This document shows positions 29,237-39,095 of a stretch of DNA of 64,000 bases, in pieces. The stretch comes from Noviherbaspirillum humi (GTDB taxonomy: Bacteria > Pseudomonadota > Gammaproteobacteria > Burkholderiales > Burkholderiaceae_D). The notes beneath the pieces were generated by a model. The model was not told the DNA's origin. It searched no databases and saw nothing but the letters and a program-made list of their open reading frames with translations. The translations under genes and the position numbers were made by a program. The number at the start of each line of letters is the position of its first letter. Position 1 is the first letter of the stretch. Where the stretch lies: assembly GCF_900188095.1 (NCBI RefSeq), contig NZ_FZOT01000001.1:637025-701024 (forward strand), given 5' to 3'.

Positions 29237-29632
29237 GTGTCAACCGTACTCGGCTTCGATTTCGGCCTGAAGCGCGTCGGCGTGGCGGTCGGCAATACCC
29301 TGATGAAGCAGGCCAGTCCGCTGCAGGTGATCCATGCCGCCGGCAACGACGCCAAGTTCGCCGCCATCGCCGCCCTCATCGAGGAATGGCAGCCGGCGCT
29401 GTGCGTGGTAGGCCTGCCGATGCATCCGGATGGCGCGGAACACGAGATGACGGTACGATGCCGGCGTTTCGCCAATCAGCTCAACGGCCGCTTCGGCGTC
29501 GCCACCGCGCTGGTCGACGAACGCTATTCCTCGGCGGTCCTGTCGCAGCGGCGCGGCGACGTGATCGATGCCGAGGCGGCCGCAATCATTTTGCAACAAT
29601 ACTTCGACGAGCATGACCCATCCCCAACTTGA
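29237..29632 (+). CDS. ruvX: RuvX/YqgF Holliday junction resolvase-like nuclease
   Basis: A 131-residue RNase H-fold protein (GTG start). The first catalytic Asp is in VLGFDFGLKRVGVA (Asp8), with later acidic residues in VDERYSSA and DVIDAEAAAIIL. YqgF is implicated in pre-16S rRNA 5' maturation and was annotated as a Holliday junction resolvase. The gene starts 18 bases after yqgE and overlaps pyrR by 20 bases. Confidence 0.92.
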   Translation: MSTVLGFDFGLKRVGVAVGNTLMKQASPLQVIHAAGNDAKFAAIAALIEEWQPALCVVGLPMHPDGAEHEMTVRCRRFANQLNGRFGVATALVDERYSSAVLSQRRGDVIDAEAAAIILQQYFDEHDPSPT

Positions 29633-30119
29633 TGCCGAGGCCCTATACCAGGCCCTGGCGCAACGCGTGAAGACCGGACTGGCGTCCGCCTCCGATCCCG
29701 CCATCGTCGGCATCCACTCCGGCGGCGCCTGGCTGGCGCAGCGGCTGGCGACCGACCTCGGCCTCGAATCCCGCCTCGGCTTCATCGACGTTTCCTTCTA
29801 TCGCGACGACTACGCCGAGCGCGGCCTGCATCCGGAAGTGCGTCCGACCCATATCCCGTTCGAGGTGGACGGCGCCACCATCCTGCTGGTGGACGACGTG
29901 CTGTACACCGGCCGCACCACCCGCGCCGCCATCAACGAGCTGTTCGACTATGGCCGCCCGGCCAGGGTGCAGCTGGCGGCCCTGGTGGACCGCGGCGGCC
30001 GCGAGCTGCCGATCGCCGCCGACTACGTCGCCGAAACCGTCAGCCTGGCCGACGGCCAGCAACTCGTCCTGCAGCAGGCCGACGACGGCCGCCTTTCCCT
30101 CACGGTAGATCATGCATAA
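29613..30119 (+). CDS. pyrR: PyrR phosphoribosyltransferase / pyrimidine regulator
   Basis: A 168-residue type I phosphoribosyltransferase-fold protein with the PRPP loop [12 protein letters not shown] at about 91-102. PyrR converts uracil to UMP; in Gram-positives it also binds pyr mRNA. I see no attenuator of that kind here, so the regulatory role is unproven. The start at 29613 lies inside the end of ruvX, and its end overlaps pyrB by eight bases, so the three are probably coupled. Confidence 0.92.
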   Translation: MTHPQLDAEALYQALAQRVKTGLASASDPAIVGIHSGGAWLAQRLATDLGLESRLGFIDVSFYRDDYAERGLHPEVRPTHIPFEVDGATILLVDDVLYTGRTTRAAINELFDYGRPARVQLAALVDRGGRELPIAADYVAETVSLADGQQLVLQQADDGRLSLTVDHA

Positions 30120-31071
30120 CCCGCAATTGAACAAGAACGGCGAGCTGCAGCACCTGCTCACCATCGAAGGCCTGCCCAAGGCCGTCGTCAACCATATCCT
30201 CGATACCGCCTCTTCCTTCGTCGGCATCAGCGACCGCGAAGTGAAGAAGGTGCCGCTGATGCGCGGCAAGAGCGTGTTCAACCTCTTCTTCGAGAATTCG
30301 ACGCGCACCCGCACCACCTTCGAGATCGCCGCCAAGCGGCTGTCGGCGGACGTGATCAATCTCAACATCGCCGCCTCCAGCACCTCTAAGGGCGAGTCGC
30401 TGCTCGACACCATCGACAACCTGGCGGCGATGCATGCCGACATGTTCGTGGTGCGCCATGCCCAGTCCGGCGCGCCGTACCTGATCGCCAAGCACCTGAC
30501 CCAGACCGGGCAAAACCATGTGCACGTCGTCAATGCCGGCGACGGCCGCCATGCGCACCCGACCCAGGGCCTGCTCGACATGTACACCATCCGCCACTAC
30601 AAGAAGGATTTCAGCAACCTGACGGTGGCCATCGTCGGCGACATCCTGCACAGCCGGGTGGCGCGCTCCGACATCCATGCGCTCACCACCCTGGGCGTGC
30701 CGGAAGTGCGCGCCATCGGCCCGCAGACGCTGCTGCCGGGCGGCCTGGAGCAGCTCGGCGTGCGCGTCTTCACCGACATGAACGAAGGCCTGAAGGGCGT
30801 GGACGTGATCATCATGCTGCGCCTGCAGAACGAGCGCATGTCCGGCGCGCTGCTGCCCTCGGCGCAGGAATTCTTCAAGAGCTACGGCCTGACGCCGGAG
30901 CGCCTCGCCCTGGCCAGGCCGGATGCGATCGTGATGCACCCGGGGCCGATGAACCGCGGCGTGGAGATCGATTCGGCGGTGGCCGACGGCGCGCAGGCGG
31001 TGATCCTGCCCCAGGTGACCTTCGGCATCGCGGTGCGGATGGCGGTGATGAGCATTTTGGCGGGAAACTGA
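30112..31071 (+). CDS. pyrB: Aspartate carbamoyltransferase catalytic chain
   Basis: A 319-residue enzyme condensing carbamoyl phosphate and aspartate in pyrimidine synthesis. The carbamoyl-phosphate site [12 protein letters not shown] is near 60-71 and [12 protein letters not shown] near 90. [24 protein letters not shown] and [10 protein letters not shown] are all family hallmarks. No pyrI is present. The next gene encodes an apparently inactive dihydroorotase-like partner, as in the dodecameric ATCase of Pseudomonas. Confidence 0.96.
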   Translation: MHNPQLNKNGELQHLLTIEGLPKAVVNHILDTASSFVGISDREVKKVPLMRGKSVFNLFFENSTRTRTTFEIAAKRLSADVINLNIAASSTSKGESLLDTIDNLAAMHADMFVVRHAQSGAPYLIAKHLTQTGQNHVHVVNAGDGRHAHPTQGLLDMYTIRHYKKDFSNLTVAIVGDILHSRVARSDIHALTTLGVPEVRAIGPQTLLPGGLEQLGVRVFTDMNEGLKGVDVIIMLRLQNERMSGALLPSAQEFFKSYGLTPERLALARPDAIVMHPGPMNRGVEIDSAVADGAQAVILPQVTFGIAVRMAVMSILAGN

Positions 31072-31074
31072 GCA

Positions 31075-32376
31075 ATGAAACTGCATATCAAGAATGGCCG
31101 CGTGATCGATCCGGCCAACGGAATCGACGCCCGGCGCGACCTCGCCATCGAGAACGGCAAGATCGTTGCCGTCGGCGCGGCCCCGGCCGGCTTCGTCGCC
31201 GACGAGACGATCGACGCCGCCGGCCTGGTGGTGATTCCCGGCCTGGTGGACCTGAGCGCCCGCCTGCGCGAACCGGGCTACGAATACAAGGCGACGCTGG
31301 AGTCGGAGATGCAGGCGGCGATCCAGGGCGGCGTGACCAGCCTGGTGTGCCCGCCGGACACCGACCCGGTGCTGGACGAACCCGGCCTGGTGGAAATGCT
31401 GAAGCACCGGGCGCGCGGCCTGAATCAGGCCAACGTCTATCCGCTCGGCGCGCTCACCGTCGGCCTGAAGGGCCAGGCGCTGACCGAAATGGCCGAGCTG
31501 ACCGAAGCCGGCTGCATCGGCTTTTCCCAGGCCGAGTGCCCGATCGTCGACACCACCGTGCTGCTGCGCGCGATGCAGTATGCCAAGACCTTCGGCTACA
31601 CCGTCTGGCTGCGGCCCCAGGACCCGCACCTCGGCAGGGGCGGCATCGCCCACAGCGGCCCGATCGCCTCCCGCCTTGGCCTGTCCGGCGTGCCGGTGAT
31701 GGCCGAGACCATCGCCCTGCATACCATCTTCGAACTGGTGCGCACCACCGGCGCCCGGGTGCACCTGTGCCGCATCTCGTCCGCCGCCGGCATCGAGCTG
31801 GTGCGGGCGGCCAAGAAGGAAGGCCTGCCGGTCAGCTGCGATGTCGGCGTGCACCATGTGCACCTGACCGACGCCGACATCGGCTTCTTCGACTCCAATG
31901 CCCGCGTGGTGCCGCCGTTCCGCTCGCAGCGCGACCGCGACGCCATCCGCCAGGGCCTGGCCGACGGCGCCATCGACGCCATCTGCTCCGACCACACCCC
32001 GGTGGACGACGACGAGAAGCTGCTGCCCTTCGGCGAAGCCTCGCCGGGCGCCACCGGCCTGGAGCTGCTGCTCTCGCTCACGCTGAAGTGGGCGCAGGAA
32101 GGCAGCGACCGTTCCGACGCTATGCTGGCCAAGGCCATCGGCCGCATCACCCATGATGCCGCGCGCATCATCGGCAAGCCGGCCGGCACGCTGTCCGCCG
32201 GCGCCGCCGCCGACATTTGCATCTTCGATCCGGCGGCGCGCTGGAAGGTGGAAGCGGCCAACCTGGCCAGCCAGGGCAAGCACACGCCGCTGCTCGGCTA
32301 CGAACTCCCCGGCAAGGTGCGCTACACCGTGGTCGGCGGCCATGTCGCGCTGAGGACGGCAGCGCAGCCGGCATGA
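31075..32376 (+). CDS. pyrX: Dihydroorotase-like protein PyrC' (metal motif lost)
   Basis: A 433-residue amidohydrolase-fold protein related to class I dihydroorotase. The usual metal motif VD(M)HxHLREPG reads VDLSARLREPG, so both histidines are replaced (Ser61, Arg63). The later HCED-type histidine is also absent (VWLRPQDPHL). ICSDHTPVDDDEK is retained. This matches the non-catalytic PyrC' described in Pseudomonas putida, which is needed to assemble ATCase with PyrB. A functional pyrC should then exist elsewhere in the genome. The start is three bases after pyrB and its end overlaps plsC. Confidence 0.9.
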   Translation: MKLHIKNGRVIDPANGIDARRDLAIENGKIVAVGAAPAGFVADETIDAAGLVVIPGLVDLSARLREPGYEYKATLESEMQAAIQGGVTSLVCPPDTDPVLDEPGLVEMLKHRARGLNQANVYPLGALTVGLKGQALTEMAELTEAGCIGFSQAECPIVDTTVLLRAMQYAKTFGYTVWLRPQDPHLGRGGIAHSGPIASRLGLSGVPVMAETIALHTIFELVRTTGARVHLCRISSAAGIELVRAAKKEGLPVSCDVGVHHVHLTDADIGFFDSNARVVPPFRSQRDRDAIRQGLADGAIDAICSDHTPVDDDEKLLPFGEASPGATGLELLLSLTLKWAQEGSDRSDAMLAKAIGRITHDAARIIGKPAGTLSAGAAADICIFDPAARWKVEAANLASQGKHTPLLGYELPGKVRYTVVGGHVALRTAAQPA

Positions 32377-33137
32377 ACGCCGGCGGATTGCGGCGGCGGC
32401 TGCGCCTGGCGCGGCTGGCGCTGCACCTCCTGCAAGGATTGCTGACCTGCGCGCTGGTGTTTCCGCTTGCCGGGCAGGCGCAGCGGCGGCGCCTGATCCA
32501 GCGCTGGTCGGCCCGGCTGGTGGCGATCTGCGGGCTGGCGGTGTCGCTGCCGGCGACCGCCCATGCCGGCGAGAAGGCGCTGATCGTTTCCAACCATGTG
32601 TCCTGGCTGGACATCTTCGTCATCAACGCCCGGGTGCCGTGCCGCTTCGTCGCCAAGTCGGACATCCGCGGCTGGCCGGTGCTCGGCTGGCTCTGCGCCC
32701 GCGCCGGCACCATCTTCATTGCCCGCGGCAGGGTGCGCGACGTGCGCCGCATCTTCCAGGATCTCGTGCACAGCCTGCATGCCGGAGACCATGTGGCCTT
32801 CTTTCCCGAGGGAACCACGTCGCCGCCGGGCGGGCTGCTGCCCTTCCACGCCAACCTGTTCGAAGCGGCGATCGATGCCGGCGTGCCGGTGCATCCGTAC
32901 GCGCTGCGCTATCTCGATGGAGAGGGGAATTACCATCCGGCGGTCGACTTCAGCGGCGACACCGGCTTCATGGAAAGCCTGATGCGGGTGCTGGAAGCGC
33001 CCGGCATCCGGGTCGAGCTGGTGGATCTGCCGCCGCTCGACACCCGCGGCGCGCATCGCCGCGAGCTGGCGGAGGCGGCGCACCGTGAAGTCGCCTCGGC
33101 ACTCGGCCTCCAGCCCCGGCAGGCCAGGGCCGGCTAG
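32373..33137 (+). CDS. plsC: 1-acyl-sn-glycerol-3-phosphate acyltransferase (PlsC-like)
   Basis: A 254-residue acyltransferase with one or two N-terminal hydrophobic segments, the NHxxxxD motif as SNHVSWLD (His75, Asp80) and FPEGTTSPPG. PlsC acylates lysophosphatidic acid at the inner membrane; close relatives acylate ornithine lipids or haemolysin, so the exact substrate is open. It is coupled to pyrC' by an ATGA overlap. Its TAG overlaps the apaH stop within a CTAG shared by both strands (33134-33137). Confidence 0.85.
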   Translation: MNAGGLRRRLRLARLALHLLQGLLTCALVFPLAGQAQRRRLIQRWSARLVAICGLAVSLPATAHAGEKALIVSNHVSWLDIFVINARVPCRFVAKSDIRGWPVLGWLCARAGTIFIARGRVRDVRRIFQDLVHSLHAGDHVAFFPEGTTSPPGGLLPFHANLFEAAIDAGVPVHPYALRYLDGEGNYHPAVDFSGDTGFMESLMRVLEAPGIRVELVDLPPLDTRGAHRRELAEAAHREVASALGLQPRQARAG

Positions 33138-33952
33138 ATCGATCCCGGCACCTGATACTGCGGGCAATCCACCTGCACCACCGACCGGTCTTCCAGGCAT
33201 ACCGCCGTCAGCTTCCCGCCCCACAGGCAACCGGTGTCCAGCGCAATGAGATCGGGGCGCAGCACCAGCCCCAGCGTCGACCAGTGTCCGATCACCACCG
33301 GCACCTCCCGCGTGCGGCGGCCCGGCATGTCGAACCACGGCATCAATCCCTCCAGCGGCTGACCATCCTTGTGCACCATGTCCATGCTGCCGTCGGCATG
33401 GCAATAGCGGATGCGGGTGAGCGCATTGACGATGCAGCGCAGCCGATCATGGCCCTGCAGGCCGTCATCCCAGCGCGCCGGCGCATTGCCATACATGTGG
33501 CGCAGGAAATCCACCCAGTCCGGCCCGCGCAGCATCGCTTCCACTTCCGCCGCCAGATGCAATGTCTGCGGCAGGGTCCATTGCGGCGCCACGCCGGCAT
33601 GCACGATCAGGTGCCCCTGCTCGTGGATCGCCAGCGACTGGTGCCGCAGCCAGTCCATCAGCTCGTCCCGGTCCGGCGCGTCCAGCACCTCGTGCAGGGT
33701 ATCGCCCCGGTGCTGGAGCCGGATGCCCTGGGTGACGGCCAGCAGGTGCAGATCGTGGTTGCCGAGCACCACCCGGGCGTCCGGCCCGAGGGCGCGGATG
33801 CGGCGTAGCGTTTGCAGCGAATCCGGCCCCCGATTCACCAGGTCGCCGACAAAGATCAAATGCGGCTTTACGGCCGCGGCGTACAACTGGGTGATCAATT
33901 CATCGAGCTTGCCTAGGCAGCCCTGTACATCGCCGATTACGTAAGTGGTCAT
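33134..33952 (-). CDS. apaH: Symmetrical bis(5'-nucleosyl)-tetraphosphatase
   Basis: A 272-residue metallophosphatase that hydrolyses Ap4A to two ADP and also removes Np4 caps from RNA. The metal motifs are visible: MTTYVIGDVQGCLG, FVGDLVNRGPDSL and VLGNHDLHLL, then histidines in VHAGVAPQW and VIGHWSTLG. The family start is MTTYVIGD at 33952; codons upstream look unconserved. It converges on plsC with overlapping stop codons. Confidence 0.95.
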   Translation of the reverse strand: MTTYVIGDVQGCLGKLDELITQLYAAAVKPHLIFVGDLVNRGPDSLQTLRRIRALGPDARVVLGNHDLHLLAVTQGIRLQHRGDTLHEVLDAPDRDELMDWLRHQSLAIHEQGHLIVHAGVAPQWTLPQTLHLAAEVEAMLRGPDWVDFLRHMYGNAPARWDDGLQGHDRLRCIVNALTRIRYCHADGSMDMVHKDGQPLEGLMPWFDMPGRRTREVPVVIGHWSTLGLVLRPDLIALDTGCLWGGKLTAVCLEDRSVVQVDCPQYQVPGSI

Positions 33953-34072
33953 GAAAGCTGGGTGAGTTGATGGGCGGCACGTTTCCTTGTCAGACCACAA
34001 GGAGCCGTGAGGCAACGTGCTCTATAAAGAAGTTGTGGCAACGATTGGCATTCCAAACCAAACGCATCCATC

Positions 34073-35485
34073 ATGTTAACCCCGATTATCCTTTCCGGCG
34101 GCGCCGGTACGCGGCTGTGGCCGGTGTCGCGCGAAGCGCATCCGAAGCCCTTCATGCGCATCGGCGGCGGCAAATGCCTGCTGCTGCAGACCTTCGAGCG
34201 GGCGCAGGCGGTGGCGCCGCAGCGCTCGCCGCTGATCGTCACCAACCGCGAATACCACCTGCGCTCGCGCGACGAGCTGCCGGCCAAGGGCACGCTGCCG
34301 CACTACCTGCTGGAGCCGGCCGGCCGCAATACCGCCCCGGCAATCGCCCTGGCCGCGCTGTGGGCGCAGCAGGAGGATCCTGACGCCTGCCTGCTGGTGA
34401 TGCCGGCCGATCACCTGATCACGAACGTCGCCGCCTTCCGCGACGCCGCCGTGCAGGCCGAGGCGCTGGCGCGCGACGGCTTCCTGGTGCTGTTCGGCAT
34501 CCGTCCCACGGCGCCGGAGACCGGCTATGGCTATGTCGAGATGGGCGATCCGGTCCGGCAGCAGGCGCAGGCGCATGCGGTGAAGGCTTTCCACGAGAAG
34601 CCGGACGCCGCCACCGCCGCCGGCTACCTGGCGCAGGGCAATTTCGTCTGGAACAGCGGCATCTTCTGCTTCCGCGCCGACGTCATCCTGCAGGCGCTGG
34701 AGACCTGGCAGCCGCCGCTGATGCAGGCGGCGCGCAGCGTATGGGAAGCCGCCGGCACCAGCGGCGACAAGACAGAGCTGCCGGAAGCCTTCGAGCAGCT
34801 CGACAACATCTCCATCGACTACGCCGTGATGGAGAAGGCGCAGAACATCGCGGTGGTGCCGGGCGACTTCGGCTGGAGCGACATGGGCGCCTGGAGCGCC
34901 GTCGCCGACACCGTGCCGGCGGATGCCGACGGCAACAACACCAACCGCCCGGACGCCATCCTGATCGACACCCGCCACACCTACATCGATTCCAAGGACC
35001 GGCTGGTGGCGGCGATCGGCCTCGACAACATCCTCATCGTCGACACGCCGGACGCGCTGCTTGTCGCAGATCGTGCCAAGAGCCAGGAAGTGAAGCAGGT
35101 GGTGAGCCAACTCAAGGCGCGCAATCATGAAGCGCACAAAATCCACCGCACTGCCGTGCGTCCCTGGGGCACCTACACCGTGCTGGGGGAAGGGCAGGGC
35201 TTCAAGATCAAGCGCGTGGTGGTCAAGCCCGGCCATTCGCTGTCGCTGCAGATGCATCACCACCGCAGCGAGCACTGGGTGGTGGTGTTCGGCACCGCCA
35301 GCATCACCGTCGGCGAGACCACGCGCCTGATGACCCAGAACCAGTCAACCTACATCGCCATCGGCGAAAGGCACCGGCTGGCCAATCCGGGCATCACCGA
35401 CCTGGTGCTGATCGAAGTCCAGTGCGGAAGCTATCTCGGGGAGGATGACATCGTCCGCTTCTCCGACGTGTATGGGAGGGCCTGA
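34073..35485 (+). CDS. manC: Mannose-1-phosphate guanylyltransferase / mannose-6-phosphate isomerase
   Basis: A 470-residue bifunctional enzyme giving GDP-mannose for polysaccharide synthesis. The N-terminal nucleotidyltransferase has [14 protein letters not shown] and HPKPF near residue 24, VMPADHLI, and [12 protein letters not shown]. The C-terminal cupin-type isomerase domain has [31 protein letters not shown] and IPxG-like IAIGERHRL. It is the first gene of the polysaccharide locus and is followed 70 bases later by gmd. Confidence 0.95.
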   Translation: MLTPIILSGGAGTRLWPVSREAHPKPFMRIGGGKCLLLQTFERAQAVAPQRSPLIVTNREYHLRSRDELPAKGTLPHYLLEPAGRNTAPAIALAALWAQQEDPDACLLVMPADHLITNVAAFRDAAVQAEALARDGFLVLFGIRPTAPETGYGYVEMGDPVRQQAQAHAVKAFHEKPDAATAAGYLAQGNFVWNSGIFCFRADVILQALETWQPPLMQAARSVWEAAGTSGDKTELPEAFEQLDNISIDYAVMEKAQNIAVVPGDFGWSDMGAWSAVADTVPADADGNNTNRPDAILIDTRHTYIDSKDRLVAAIGLDNILIVDTPDALLVADRAKSQEVKQVVSQLKARNHEAHKIHRTAVRPWGTYTVLGEGQGFKIKRVVVKPGHSLSLQMHHHRSEHWVVVFGTASITVGETTRLMTQNQSTYIAIGERHRLANPGITDLVLIEVQCGSYLGEDDIVRFSDVYGRA

Positions 35486-35555
35486 CCGGCAAAGGGAAAA
35501 GGGCAGGGAAGCCGGTCTCGCAGATCATTTCGAAACAACCAAGGAAATCCGAAAC

Positions 35556-36659
35556 ATGCTGATGAAATCCAAACCAAGCAAGGTCGCTCTCATTACCGGC
35601 GTCACGGGGCAGGACGGCGCCTACCTGGCCGAACTGCTGCTCAACAAGGGCTACGAGGTGCATGGCATCAAGCGCCGCAGCTCCCTGTTCAACACCGACC
35701 GCATCGACCACCTGTACCAGGACCCGCATGAGCCGGAAGTGCGCTTCAAGCTGCACCACGGCGATCTGACCGATTCCACCAGCCTGATCCGCATCATCCA
35801 GCAGGTGCAGCCCGACGAGATCTACAACCTCGCCGCCCAGAGTCATGTGGCGGTGTCCTTCGAAGAGCCGGAGTACACCGCCAATGCCGACGGCATGGGC
35901 GCGCTGCGCATCCTGGAGGCGATCCGCATCCTCGGTTTGGAGAAGAAGACCCGTTTCTACCAGGCATCGACCTCCGAGCTGTATGGCCTGGTGCAGGAGA
36001 TTCCGCAAAAGGAGACCACGCCGTTCTATCCGCGCAGCCCGTATGCGGTGGCCAAGCTGTACGCCTACTGGATCACGGTCAACTATCGCGAGGCCTACGG
36101 CATCTATGCCTGCAACGGCATCCTGTTCAACCATGAATCGCCGCTGCGCGGCGAGACCTTCGTCACCCGCAAGATCACCCGGGCGCTGGCGCGCATCAAG
36201 CTGAACCTGCAGGACTGCCTCTACCTCGGCAATCTCTCCGCCAAGCGCGACTGGGGCCATGCGCGCGACTACGTCGAGATGCAGTGGCTGATGCTGCAGC
36301 AGGACAAGCCGGAAGATTTCGTCATCGCCACCGGCGTGCAGTACAGCGTGCGCGAATTCATCAACGCCGCCGCCAAGGAACTGCAGATGAATATCCGCTG
36401 GGAAGGCGAGGGCGTGGACGAGAAAGGCTACAACGACGAAGGCAAGTGCATCGTCGCCGTCGACCCGCGCTACTTCCGCCCGGCCGAAGTCGAGACCCTG
36501 CTCGGCGACGCCAGCAAGGCCAAGAACAAGCTCGGCTGGACGCCGCGCACCTCATTCGAGGAGCTGGTGGCCGAGATGGTGCGGGAAGACCTGAAGTCGG
36601 CGCAGCGCGACGAGCTGGTGAAGCAGCATGGGTATAGCGTGTTTGCGCATCATGAGTAA
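35556..36659 (+). CDS. gmd: GDP-mannose 4,6-dehydratase
   Basis: A 367-residue extended SDR converting GDP-D-mannose to GDP-4-keto-6-deoxy-D-mannose. It has the NAD motif [40 protein letters not shown] and the catalytic [10 protein letters not shown], and [16 protein letters not shown] is the family signature. The ATG at 35556 follows AAGGAAATCC. No obvious GDP-4-keto-6-deoxymannose reductase (rmd) or fucose synthase (fcl) is seen in the window, so the final sugar is not defined. Confidence 0.96.
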   Translation: MLMKSKPSKVALITGVTGQDGAYLAELLLNKGYEVHGIKRRSSLFNTDRIDHLYQDPHEPEVRFKLHHGDLTDSTSLIRIIQQVQPDEIYNLAAQSHVAVSFEEPEYTANADGMGALRILEAIRILGLEKKTRFYQASTSELYGLVQEIPQKETTPFYPRSPYAVAKLYAYWITVNYREAYGIYACNGILFNHESPLRGETFVTRKITRALARIKLNLQDCLYLGNLSAKRDWGHARDYVEMQWLMLQQDKPEDFVIATGVQYSVREFINAAAKELQMNIRWEGEGVDEKGYNDEGKCIVAVDPRYFRPAEVETLLGDASKAKNKLGWTPRTSFEELVAEMVREDLKSAQRDELVKQHGYSVFAHHE

Positions 36660-36688
36660 CTGAAGTCTAGACGGTTGCAGTCCCGCCG

Positions 36689-36714
36689 CCGGGAGCGAGA
36701 CCATTCGCTCCCGG
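36689..36714 (+). terminator. Intrinsic terminator-like hairpin after gmd
   Basis: CCGGGAGCGA and TCGCTCCCGG form a perfect 10-bp stem with a six-base loop, 30 bases after the gmd stop. The downstream sequence is only moderately T-rich. Confidence 0.6.
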
Positions 36715-36728
36715 TCCTGAATTGTTAT

Positions 36729-36742
36729 TTGATTTATATCAA
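36729..36742. promoter_or_regulatory. FNR/Anr-type binding site
   Basis: TTGAT-TTAT-ATCAA matches the FNR/Anr consensus TTGAT-N4-ATCAA at every fixed base. It sits between gmd and rfbB in an A+T-rich stretch. It is about 190 bases upstream of the candidate rfb promoter start, so direct class I/II activation of that promoter is not obvious. Confidence 0.55.
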
Positions 36743-36887
36743 ACAATCGCAGTATTTCTTCCTCACCCTCCCAGCAAGGCTTGCGCTTCATCGCTTTCCC
36801 ATCTGTGCTTGTGCAATCAGCACTCTTCCCCGGTAAGTATTTCCCTCAAAAGTAGTAACTGTATGTAAATCTCTGGCGCGCACTGTC

Positions 36888-36916
36888 TTGGTGACAGCGC
36901 CGTGTAAGGGTAAAAT
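36888..36916 (+). promoter_or_regulatory. Candidate sigma-70 promoter for rfbBDAC
   Basis: TTGGTG and TAAAAT with a 17-base spacer. The -10 differs from consensus by one base; the -35 keeps only TTG. Located 217 bases before the rfbB ATG. Confidence 0.4.
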
Positions 36917-37132
36917 GTCGCGCCGGCAAAAAGCATGCCTTTGCATGCGTGGACTTCACGAAGCATGTCTTCACAAGCCGGCAAACCGGGCGCGATAAAA
37001 GAAATACCATGAGCGTCCGGGTCGAACGGCATGCCAGCCGAAACGGCTCGACACCGGTTCGGATCCCTATTGAAAAGCCATTGGCGCTTCAATGGCCGCA
37101 GGCTGAAGCCATCAACCTTCTCGGAAAAGCAA

Positions 37133-38188
37133 ATGATTCTCGTAACAGGCGGTGCAGGATTCATCGGGTCGAACTTTGTCCTGGATTGGCTGACCCAAAG
37201 CGGGGAGCCGGTCGTCAACCTGGACAAGCTGACCTATGCCGGCAATCTGGAGAATCTCGCCAGCCTGAAGGGCGATGCCAGACATGTTTTCGTTCAGGGC
37301 GACATAGGCGACCAAACCCTGGTGGCCGGTCTGCTGGAAAAGCACAAGCCGCGCGCTGTCCTGCACTTCGCCGCCGAATCGCATGTGGACCGCTCCATCC
37401 ACGGTCCCGATGCCTTCATCCAGACTAATGTGGTCGGCACCTTTCAGTTGCTGGAGGCGGTCCGCGCCTACTGGGCGTCGCTGGAAGAGCCGGAAAAATC
37501 GGCCTTCCGCTTCCTGCACGTCTCCACCGACGAGGTCTATGGTTCGCTGGGCAAGGAAGATCCGCCTTTCGCCGAGACCAATCGCTACGAACCGAACAGC
37601 CCGTATTCCGCCAGCAAGGCAGCCAGTGACCACCTGGTACGCGCCTACCACCATACCTACGGCCTGCCGGTGCTGACGACCAACTGCTCGAACAACTACG
37701 GTCCTTACCATTTTCCCGAGAAGCTGATCCCGCTGATCATCGTCAATGCCCTCGCCGGCAAGCCTCTGCCGGTCTACGGCGACGGACAGCAGATCCGCGA
37801 CTGGCTCTACGTCGGCGACCATTGCAGCGCCATCCGCCGCGTGCTCGAAGCCGGCCGACTGGGGGAAACCTACAATGTCGGCGGCTGGAACGAGCAGGCG
37901 AACCTGGATGTGGTCAAGATCGTGTGCGGCATCCTCGATGAACTGCAGCCTCGCGCCGACGGCAAGCGGTACGCCGAGCAGATCACCTTCGTCAAGGACA
38001 GGCCTGGGCATGATCGCCGCTACGCCATCGATGCCCGCAAGCTGGAGCGCGAACTCGGCTGGAAACCGGCCGAGACCTTCGAAACCGGCATCCGCAAGAC
38101 GGTGAAGTGGTACCTGGCGAACGGCGACTGGGTGCGCAATGTTCAATCCGGCGCCTATCGCGAATGGATCAGCCGGAACTACGGCTAG
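37133..38188 (+). CDS. rfbB: dTDP-glucose 4,6-dehydratase
   Basis: A 351-residue SDR for the second step of dTDP-L-rhamnose synthesis. It starts [20 protein letters not shown] (NAD loop), with [25 protein letters not shown], the catalytic [12 protein letters not shown] and [19 protein letters not shown]. The start is set by the N-terminal Rossmann strand; upstream in-frame codons belong to the leader. rfbD follows after two bases. Confidence 0.96.
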   Translation: MILVTGGAGFIGSNFVLDWLTQSGEPVVNLDKLTYAGNLENLASLKGDARHVFVQGDIGDQTLVAGLLEKHKPRAVLHFAAESHVDRSIHGPDAFIQTNVVGTFQLLEAVRAYWASLEEPEKSAFRFLHVSTDEVYGSLGKEDPPFAETNRYEPNSPYSASKAASDHLVRAYHHTYGLPVLTTNCSNNYGPYHFPEKLIPLIIVNALAGKPLPVYGDGQQIRDWLYVGDHCSAIRRVLEAGRLGETYNVGGWNEQANLDVVKIVCGILDELQPRADGKRYAEQITFVKDRPGHDRRYAIDARKLERELGWKPAETFETGIRKTVKWYLANGDWVRNVQSGAYREWISRNYG

Positions 38189-38190
38189 AG

Positions 38191-39093
38191 ATGACCATGA
38201 AAATCCTATTGTTCGGCAAGGGTGGCCAAGTCGGTTGGGAACTGCAGCGCAGCCTGGCGCCGCTGGGCCAGATAGTCGCGCTCGACTTCGACAGCAAAGA
38301 TCTGTGCGGCGACTTCACCAATATCGATGGCATCGCCGCCACCGTCCGCCAGGTCAGACCCGGCGTGATCGTCAATGCCGCCGCCCATACGGCAGTCGAC
38401 AAGGCGGAGAGCGAGCCGGCGCTGGCGCATCGCATCAATGCCGAGGCGCCCGGCGCGCTGGCGCGCGAGGCGAAGGCCGTCGGCGCCATGCTGGTCCACT
38501 ACTCGACGGACTATGTCTTCGATGGCAGCGGCGAGCGTCCCTGGCGAGAAGATGATGCAACCGGCCCGCTAAGCGTGTACGGCGCCACCAAGCTGGCAGG
38601 CGAAGAAGCGATCAGGCAATCCGGCTGCCGCCATCTGATCTTCCGGACCAGCTGGGTCTACGCAGCGCGCGGCGGCAACTTCGCCAAGACCATGCTGCGC
38701 CTGGCACGCGAACGCGACCGGCTCACCGTCATCAATGACCAGACCGGCGCGCCTACCGGCGCCGACCTGCTGGCCGATGTCACCGCGCATGCGATCCGGG
38801 CGGCGAACCAGGATGAAAAGCTGTGCGGCCTGTATCACCTCGTCGCGTCCGGCCATACCACCTGGCATGACTATGCGCGGCTGGTGATCGAATACGCGCG
38901 AAATGCCGGCGTCGAGATCAAGGTGGCGCCGAGCGCGATCGAGCCGGTGCCCACCTCCGCTTTCCCCACGCCGGCCAGGCGCCCGAACAATTCTCGCTTG
39001 GCGACCGACAAGCTGCGCACGGCGTTCGGCCTCACACTGCCGGCGTGGCAGGCGGGTGTCGAGCGCATGCTCGCCGAAATACTGGAAAAATAA
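38191..39093 (+). CDS. rfbD: dTDP-4-dehydrorhamnose reductase
   Basis: A 300-residue NAD(P)H-dependent SDR catalysing the last step to dTDP-L-rhamnose. Motifs: [41 protein letters not shown] and the catalytic [12 protein letters not shown]. Two ATGs (38191 and 38197) could start it; the first is used here. It is tightly packed with rfbB and rfbA. Confidence 0.95.
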   Translation: MTMKILLFGKGGQVGWELQRSLAPLGQIVALDFDSKDLCGDFTNIDGIAATVRQVRPGVIVNAAAHTAVDKAESEPALAHRINAEAPGALAREAKAVGAMLVHYSTDYVFDGSGERPWREDDATGPLSVYGATKLAGEEAIRQSGCRHLIFRTSWVYAARGGNFAKTMLRLARERDRLTVINDQTGAPTGADLLADVTAHAIRAANQDEKLCGLYHLVASGHTTWHDYARLVIEYARNAGVEIKVAPSAIEPVPTSAFPTPARRPNNSRLATDKLRTAFGLTLPAWQAGVERMLAEILEK

Positions 39094-39095
39094 CC

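Larger units (their letters stand above)
36660..37132 (+). other. 473-base regulatory region between gmd and rfbB
   Basis: No credible gene. In order it contains a strong hairpin (36689-36714), a perfect FNR/Anr-type site (36729-36742), an A+T-rich stretch, a candidate sigma-70 promoter (36888-36916), and two copies of GCATGC four bases apart (36933-36948) that could form a small hairpin. About 215 bases of leader follow before the rfbB ATG. Confidence 0.6.

Noticed and set aside
30100..32343. 747-codon minus-strand open frame opposite pyrB and pyrC'
   Set aside because: Antisense to two recognised pyrimidine genes, with His/Gly/Arg-rich shadow composition.
36933..36948. GCATGC repeats as a protein-binding site
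   Set aside because: Two self-complementary six-base copies four bases apart may simply form a small hairpin; too short to call an operator without comparative data.
36817..37227. 136-codon minus-strand open frame in the gmd-rfbB gap
   Set aside because: It runs into the rfbB start in antisense, has no motif, and overlaps the candidate rfb promoter.
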